9,863 nt of DNA, taken from JBEGTT01 sp041179245 (GTDB lineage: Bacteria > Pseudomonadota > Gammaproteobacteria > Burkholderiales > Rhodocyclaceae). The notes beneath the pieces were generated by a model. That model saw only the letters and a list, made by a program, of their open reading frames with translations, did not search any database and had not been told where the DNA came from. Below, in pieces: positions 6,412-9,863 of this stretch. Both the position numbers and the translations under genes were made by a program. The stretch covers positions 1 through 9,863 of the forward strand of contig JBEGTT010000256.1 of the NCBI GenBank assembly GCA_041179245.1. Direction: 5' to 3'. Within the stretch, counting starts at the first letter, position 1, and each line of letters opens with the position of its first letter.

Positions 6412-7649
6412 AATTCGGCTTTGGTACGCCGTTTGAAGAGCAGCTTGATTTCTTCAGGCAGAAACTGAACCTCCCCACTGAACGCTGGAACGACATTACG
6501 CTGGCCGCGCATGACCGTGCATTCATTGTGGCTGGTGCCATGAAGGCAGACTTGCTTGCGGATCTGCGCGGTGCAGTCGACAAAGCTATCGCATCAGGCA
6601 CCGGACTTGAAGCCTTCCGTAAGGACTTCAAAGCCATTGTTGCCAAGCATGGCTGGACGGGTTGGACAGGTGAAGGAACAGCAGCTGGTGAAGCATGGCG
6701 TACTAAAGTCATCTATCAAACCAACATGGCCATGAGCTATGAGGCGGGTCGTTATCGCCAGCACATGGATCCTGAGTTTCTAAAAACACGCCCCTATTGG
6801 CAGTACATCCACGACGACAGTGTGATGCACCCGCGCCCGTTGCACTTGGCTTGGAATGGCCTAGTCCTGCCGTATGACCATCCCTTCTGGAAGACTCATC
6901 GGCCAAAAAATGGCTGGGGATGCCATTGCACCGTGTTTGCTGTTAGGAAATCAGAATACGAAAAAGCAAAGATTACCGGGAAAAGTGACCCCCCTGTTGG
7001 CTGGAATACGATTGATCCTAAATCGGGTACGCCCATCGGTATTGATAAAGGGTTTGACTACGCACCCGGTGCGAGTGTCCATAAGCCACTCAAAGACTTT
7101 ATTGACCAGAAGCTAATCAAACTGGATGCCCCGATTGGTGCGGCCATGTGGGAAGTTTTGCAGCCTGTGATGGCTCGTGAAATGGGGGTGGCAGTTTCTG
7201 CAATGGTAGCTACTACGGCAGAAACCATGCAGGCAGCTGGCAATGCTGCTTTAGTTGGGGTTGTTGCACCCGAAACGGTCAAGGATTTGGCGATTCGGGG
7301 CGTACCGCTGGAAACGGCAGACATTTGGTTGCGGGATGCCGAATTGCTGCACGCACTACGCCAAACCAAAGATGCCCGTGGTGCCACGTTACCGCTGGAC
7401 GTATGGCAGCAACTGCCAAGCTATTTAGCGGATGCCACGCCATACCTTGATACCCATGACACGGCGCTGGTCTATGCCTTCGATTTACCTGACGGGGTTG
7501 GTAAGGTGCTGGTCAGGGTGAATTACGGGGATAAGGTCAAACAGGCAGGAAAGCGAACACGCCTGACATCTAACTTTGTGAGGACTGGTGGCGTAATCGA
7601 AGCCAAAAATATCGAGGTTGGGACTCAATACGTTGAATTAGTGAAGTAA
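6408..7649 (+). CDS. Head morphogenesis protein gpF (Mu gp30-like) with extra C-terminal domain
   Basis: Minor head protein, 413 aa, GTG start at 6408 overlapping the portal stop. Residues about 95-185 are the Mu F / SPP1 gp7 head morphogenesis domain: RTKVIYQTNMAMSYEAGR, then WQYIHDDSVMHPRPLH, HPFWKTHRPKNGWGCHC (C172, C174). Residues about 225-300 are a helical linker. Residues about 303-413 form a separate compact domain: WLRDAELLHALRQTKDARG, then DTHDTALVYAFDLPDGVGK, and a strand-rich end (TSNFVRTGGVI). Such extensions on gpF-like proteins are often nuclease-like domains of the PBECR group (Barnase-EndoU-ColicinE5/D-RelE fold), and I think this is one; that is inferred from pattern and place only. 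The stop falls within the 3' end of the antisense tRNA-like element. Confidence 0.9.
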   Translation: MKFGFGTPFEEQLDFFRQKLNLPTERWNDITLAAHDRAFIVAGAMKADLLADLRGAVDKAIASGTGLEAFRKDFKAIVAKHGWTGWTGEGTAAGEAWRTKVIYQTNMAMSYEAGRYRQHMDPEFLKTRPYWQYIHDDSVMHPRPLHLAWNGLVLPYDHPFWKTHRPKNGWGCHCTVFAVRKSEYEKAKITGKSDPPVGWNTIDPKSGTPIGIDKGFDYAPGASVHKPLKDFIDQKLIKLDAPIGAAMWEVLQPVMAREMGVAVSAMVATTAETMQAAGNAALVGVVAPETVKDLAIRGVPLETADIWLRDAELLHALRQTKDARGATLPLDVWQQLPSYLADATPYLDTHDTALVYAFDLPDGVGKVLVRVNYGDKVKQAGKRTRLTSNFVRTGGVIEAKNIEVGTQYVELVK

Positions 7650-7724
7650 GGCGGTGCCGGATTCGAACCGGATCATAGGGGCAGTCAAGCTGCATCTAAC
7701 CATTCCCATTGGAAACAACCGCCT
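7649..7724 (-). tRNA. tRNA-like cloverleaf, probably a degenerate or pseudo-tRNA
   Basis: Read on the minus strand, a 76-base segment has a perfect 7-bp acceptor stem (AGGCGGT / ACCGCCT). At the right place there is a T arm with 4 bp CCGG/CCGG around the exact consensus loop TTCGAAT. The rest is not canonical. The D-arm position offers only TTCC/GGAA with a 4-base loop, or CCA/TGG with a 7-base loop. The anticodon position offers GCAG/CTGC with a 5-base loop (CTTGA), so no standard 7-base anticodon loop or clear anticodon exists. No CCA is encoded at the 3' end. It fills the only real gap in the late operon, on the opposite strand. It could be a decayed tRNA, a tRNA mimic, or a chance cloverleaf. 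Confidence 0.4.
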
Positions 7725-7759
7725 AGTGGTCAGTATAGAACTCATTGAAAGGAAATGCC

Positions 7760-7987
7760 ATGCACGATAACGCCCAAAAGCGGGTTGATATTCTGAAAAC
7801 CTTGTATATGGCCCGTGAATCCAAACCTACGAATGGCTGGGTGAGTGGGCACGATCTGAAGAACGCCCACGGCAATATTGCCTTTGCGCTGGATGTGCTG
7901 ACAGAAACGCAGAGCGTGGTGCAGGATGGCTACAAATACCGGATTACCGGCACTGGCGTATTACTGGCCGAAGAACACGGGGTATAG
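7760..7987 (+). CDS. Small winged-helix-like phage protein, 75 aa
   Basis: Small protein with a likely winged-helix shape: helix 1 (QKRVDILKTLYMARESK), the GWVSGHDLKNAHGNIAFALDVL segment as the helix pair (about 27-48), and a beta wing VQDGYKYRITGTGVLLAEE (about 53-72). Similar small proteins sit beside gpF in other Mu-like prophages; their role is not known to me. The start is ATG 7760, with AGGA at 7750-7753 and a 6-base gap, rather than the TTG at 7745. It is the first gene after the tRNA-like gap and so has its own good ribosome binding site, unlike the coupled genes before it. gpG follows after 2 bases. Confidence 0.75.
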   Translation: MHDNAQKRVDILKTLYMARESKPTNGWVSGHDLKNAHGNIAFALDVLTETQSVVQDGYKYRITGTGVLLAEEHGV

Positions 7988-7989
7988 CC

Positions 7990-8523
7990 ATGTTCACCGT
8001 TGAAGTCCGTGATGCAGACGTAAAAAGTGGCCTTAGTAAGCTGGCGGCGAAGATCAATGACATGCGGCCCGTGATGCAGGAAATTGGCGAAGACATTCAG
8101 AAACACGCCAGGCTACGATTTGGCACCAGCACAGGCCCTGACGGGAAACCTTGGGCACCTAATGCCTTGGCTACGATTGAATCCTATATTGCCAGTAAAG
8201 GTGGGTATGGCAAAAAAGGGATTACCAAAAAGGGCAAAACCTTAGCGGCTGGTAAAAAACCGTTGATTGACACAGGTGAACTTAAAGACACAATTCGCTG
8301 GCAGATAATTGGTACCAATGCGGTTGAAGTCGGCACAAACCGATTTGCTGGAATGTTCAAGAATGGTGCTGCAATTCACCAGTTTGGCGGTAAAGCTGGG
8401 CGCGGCCATTCTGTCACCATCCCCGCCCGTCCGTTTCTACCCGTCACCGCATCCGGTGATCTGTACCCCGAAGACAAGGCCAGAGTGCTGGAATCGATAA
8501 ACGCTTGGCTGATGGAAAAATAA
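7990..8523 (+). CDS. Virion morphogenesis protein gpG (Mu gp31-like)
   Basis: Member of the phage virion morphogenesis / tail completion family (Mu gpG, P2 gpS), needed for tail assembly and joining of head and tail. 177 aa, normal length. Landmarks: IQKHARLRFGTSTGPDGKPW (about 35-55), the basic glycine-rich stretch GYGKKGITKKGKTLAAGKKP (about 73-91), LIDTGELKDTIRW (about 91-103), VGTNRFAGMFKNGAAIHQFG (about 115-134), and IPARPFLPVT (about 144-153). The ATG is 2 bases after the previous stop. Its stop and last lysine codons lie in the T-run of the leftward terminator, so the ends of the two transcripts overlap here. In Mu the protease/scaffold gene would follow; here the direction reverses. 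Confidence 0.9.
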   Translation: MFTVEVRDADVKSGLSKLAAKINDMRPVMQEIGEDIQKHARLRFGTSTGPDGKPWAPNALATIESYIASKGGYGKKGITKKGKTLAAGKKPLIDTGELKDTIRWQIIGTNAVEVGTNRFAGMFKNGAAIHQFGGKAGRGHSVTIPARPFLPVTASGDLYPEDKARVLESINAWLMEK

Positions 8524-8554
8524 ACCCCGGAACGGTGTTAAACGTGTCCGGGGT
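8516..8554 (-). terminator. Rho-independent terminator of the leftward unit
   Basis: An 8-bp stem ACCCCGGA (8524-8531) / TCCGGGGT (8547-8554) encloses a 15-base loop with a further short ACG/CGT pairing. On the minus strand it is followed by TTATTTTT (8523-8516), a good U-tract; on the plus strand no T-run follows. It therefore stops leftward transcription from the three genes at 8646-9863, and keeps it out of gpG and the late operon. Confidence 0.7.
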
Positions 8555-8566
8555 CAGAATTGCACA

Positions 8567-8588
8567 ATCGCGCCGTGGCGATATTTTT
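8567..8588 (+). terminator. Possible terminator of the late operon
   Basis: A 5-bp stem ATCGC (8567-8571) / GCGAT (8578-8582) with a 6-base loop is followed by ATTTTT (8583-8588). The stem is short, so this is a modest candidate. It lies 45 bases after gpG and faces the leftward terminator, as expected between convergent units. The rest of 8589-8645 shows nothing I can assign. Confidence 0.4.
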
Positions 8589-8645
8589 GCCAGTTATGAG
8601 CTACCGATGTAGGGCTGCGTAAATATCCAAGACATTAACGCCGCT

Positions 8646-8924
8646 TTAACGCGCCAAACGCTTGTTAGATTCAGCCTGTTTTTCTATTCGCTCCATCCGT
8701 ATTTCCTTTGTGTTGCCGCCTGATGAATTTTGCCAAGGGCGATGGGGCCAAAGATGGCAATCAACTCTGGTGCAATTTCCAATGTAATGCTTCGTTGCAT
8801 GAGAGTTGTTGTGCTCTTCACCAACGCAGTTGTGATAGCAATAAGCAGCAATGGAAGCCTTAAGTGATGTCGGTTTTTCTTTGGCTTTCTCGCCGGGGCT
8901 GAGTGCTGGTTTTCCTTTGGGCAT
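8646..8924 (-). CDS. Small cysteine-containing phage protein, possible zinc binder
   Basis: 92 aa. The N-terminus is lysine- and proline-rich (MPKGKPALSPGEKAKEKPTS). Then comes a pattern shared by many small phage proteins: C29-x3-C33, a His/Asn-rich stretch (H38, H42, H46), and C51-x4-C56-x-LWPHRPW. Four cysteines, with nearby histidines, could bind zinc; the exact family is not known to me. The C-terminal 25 residues are charged and helical. The minus-strand start is ATG 8924: AGGAG at 8935-8931 leaves a 6-base gap, while the ATG one codon earlier (8927) leaves only 3. It is the last gene of the leftward unit, before the terminator at 8516-8554. It is not overlapped with its upstream neighbour (41-base gap). 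Confidence 0.6.
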   Translation of the reverse strand: MPKGKPALSPGEKAKEKPTSLKASIAAYCYHNCVGEEHNNSHATKHYIGNCTRVDCHLWPHRPWQNSSGGNTKEIRMERIEKQAESNKRLAR

Positions 8925-8965
8925 CATCTTCTCCTAGTTGCGGTAAATTTTATCCCACGCAGCAC

Positions 8966-9190
8966 CTATGGCGACACGCCTATGGACATTAGGTCGCCTT
9001 CTGCCTGGTTGATTAAATCGGTCAGCTTGGCCACCGTGCCAGCTTGTGCATCTGCTAGCCCACCGATGATGGTCAGCGCGTGGGCGGGGTCTGCGAACTG
9101 GTCGGCAAAAGACAGAATGGCTTGGGTAAGGCTGTTCAGGGAATGCAGCGTGCGGGATGCCTCATAGAAAGAATCAGGTATCTGGCTCAT
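8966..9190 (-). CDS. Hypothetical 74-aa protein of the Rha unit
   Basis: Not recognised. It is acidic and mostly helical, with no cysteine and no membrane segment: an N-terminal amphipathic helix (about 10-33, SRTLHSLNSLTQAILSFADQ), a short Ala/Gly-rich middle (about 40-52), and a C-terminal helix. Proteins of this size and composition are often dimeric helpers, but that is a guess. On the minus strand, ATG 9190 overlaps the Rha stop (TGATG), and GGGAGG (9202-9197) lies 6 bases upstream, inside the Rha gene. I prefer it to the GTG one codon earlier (9193). Overlap and ribosome binding site both argue that it is expressed with Rha. Confidence 0.65.
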   Translation of the reverse strand: MSQIPDSFYEASRTLHSLNSLTQAILSFADQFADPAHALTIIGGLADAQAGTVAKLTDLINQAEGDLMSIGVSP

Positions 9191-9863
9191 CACACACCTC
9201 CCAAGGCCATTTGGCCTTCGTGTGTAGCGCCATGAGTCTGGTTGTGCTGCCAGATCACCTGCCGGATGTGGTTCAAGGTTCTGCCGGTGCGCTGGGAAAT
9301 CACCGCTCTTGGGACACCTTCGGCTTCCAGTTCCAGAATCGATTCCCGTGCTTCAACCTTTTCTAGGCTGGCGAGGTGTTTTTGTTCCCGTTCGCGGTGG
9401 CTGTTCAGAAGCGACAAAGCGCGGATGTGACCCCGGCGGGAATTGTCCACTCGTTCGAACAGACCAATGATGAGCTGAGTTTGCTGGTTAAGCTGGTCAC
9501 GCAGTGCGCCAACCTCACGGGCTAGATCAAGATCGTGGCGATGGGCGGGAGGGCTTGCCCGTAGCGCCATTTCCATCTCATTAAACGCCGTGATGTACCG
9601 CTCTTTCCACAGCGCCGCTTGTGGGCCGGTGAAGCCCATGCACAGGAAGGTAAAGCCGTCACGGGTGATCTCGTACATCGGCTGTGCTTTGTTCTGGCTG
9701 TTGTTGTAGGAGGACGGCGCAAAATTGCGCTGTCCGAATTCTAGCGAGCAATCTAGGTTTTCAATGGCGCGTAGAACGTCCTTGTGCTGCTTGCCAAAGC
9801 GGTTGGAAATATCGATGGATGTTACGAATAGACGTTCACCGTTTTGGTGAACAAGTTGCTGAT
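9190..9863 (-). CDS. Rha-family phage regulatory protein, 5' end outside the window
   Basis: Runs off the right edge; 223 residues are visible, and the open frame continues upstream of the ATG at 9678, so that ATG is internal. The first visible residues read VHQNGERLFVTSIDISNRFGK and HKDVLRAIENL (about 4-35). LEFGQRNFAPSSYNNSQNKAQ follows, and then MYEITRDGFTFLCMGFTG (62-79) with KERYITAFNEME: the full set of Rha (pRha) landmarks. Rha proteins are phage regulators linked to lysogeny and interference with host factors; the mechanism is poorly known. After the Rha domain comes a coiled coil (about 110-170) and a helix-turn-helix-like segment (about 173-207, GVPRAVISQRTGRTLNHIRQV). It heads the leftward unit as far as can be seen; its promoter is off the window. 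Confidence 0.85.
   Translation of the reverse strand, partial: QQLVHQNGERLFVTSIDISNRFGKQHKDVLRAIENLDCSLEFGQRNFAPSSYNNSQNKAQPMYEITRDGFTFLCMGFTGPQAALWKERYITAFNEMEMALRASPPAHRHDLDLAREVGALRDQLNQQTQLIIGLFERVDNSRRGHIRALSLLNSHREREQKHLASLEKVEARESILELEAEGVPRAVISQRTGRTLNHIRQVIWQHNQTHGATHEGQMALGGV

Noticed and set aside
7722..7742. Plus-strand sequence resembling a tRNA D arm (CTAGTGGTCAGTATAG)
   Set aside because: No matching anticodon arm, T arm or acceptor stem follows within tRNA length.
8970..8998. Bulged hairpin GGCGA/TCGCC with CCTA/TAGG
   Set aside because: It lies in the coding end of the 74-aa gene, has a 4-base bulge and no T-run after it on either strand, so no terminator or site can be claimed.

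Overview
This window is a stretch of a Mu-like (transposable, contractile-tailed) prophage or phage, about 50% G+C by eye. The host is most likely a beta- or gammaproteobacterium. That rests on the phage type and the protein flavour only; no host gene is visible and the species cannot be named.

Layout: (1) 92-436 holds a small unrecognised gene closed by a strong hairpin terminator, apart from what follows. (2) 495-8523 is one rightward late operon in the Mu order: SAR-type lysozyme, Rz spanin with Rz1 nested inside it, a TraR/DksA-type zinc finger protein, a DUF2730-like membrane coiled-coil protein, a small winged-helix protein, a DUF1804 protein (probable small terminase), an unrecognised 77-residue protein, large terminase (Mu gp28), DUF935 portal (gp29), gpF/gp30 head morphogenesis protein with an extra C-terminal domain, a 75-residue winged-helix-like protein, and gpG/gp31. 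Almost every junction is an overlap of 1 to 11 bases, which implies translational coupling. The one real break is 7650-7759, which carries a tRNA-like cloverleaf on the opposite strand. (3) 8516-8588 holds two convergent terminators, one per strand. (4) 8646-9863 is a leftward unit of three genes: a Rha-family regulator running off the right edge, a 74-residue protein, and a 92-residue cysteine-containing protein. In Mu, the protease/scaffold and major capsid genes come straight after gpG, so this leftward unit looks like an inserted accessory (moron-like) block, or marks a rearranged or truncated prophage.

How it works together: the lysis block opens the cell (lysozyme for peptidoglycan, Rz/Rz1 for the outer membrane). 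The DUF1804 and gp28 proteins package DNA through the gp29 portal, and gpF and gpG complete head and tail assembly. No holin was found. The least explained items are the antisense tRNA-like cloverleaf, the start codon of the lysozyme buried in a perfect hairpin, the C-terminal extension of gpF, and the leftward Rha unit.
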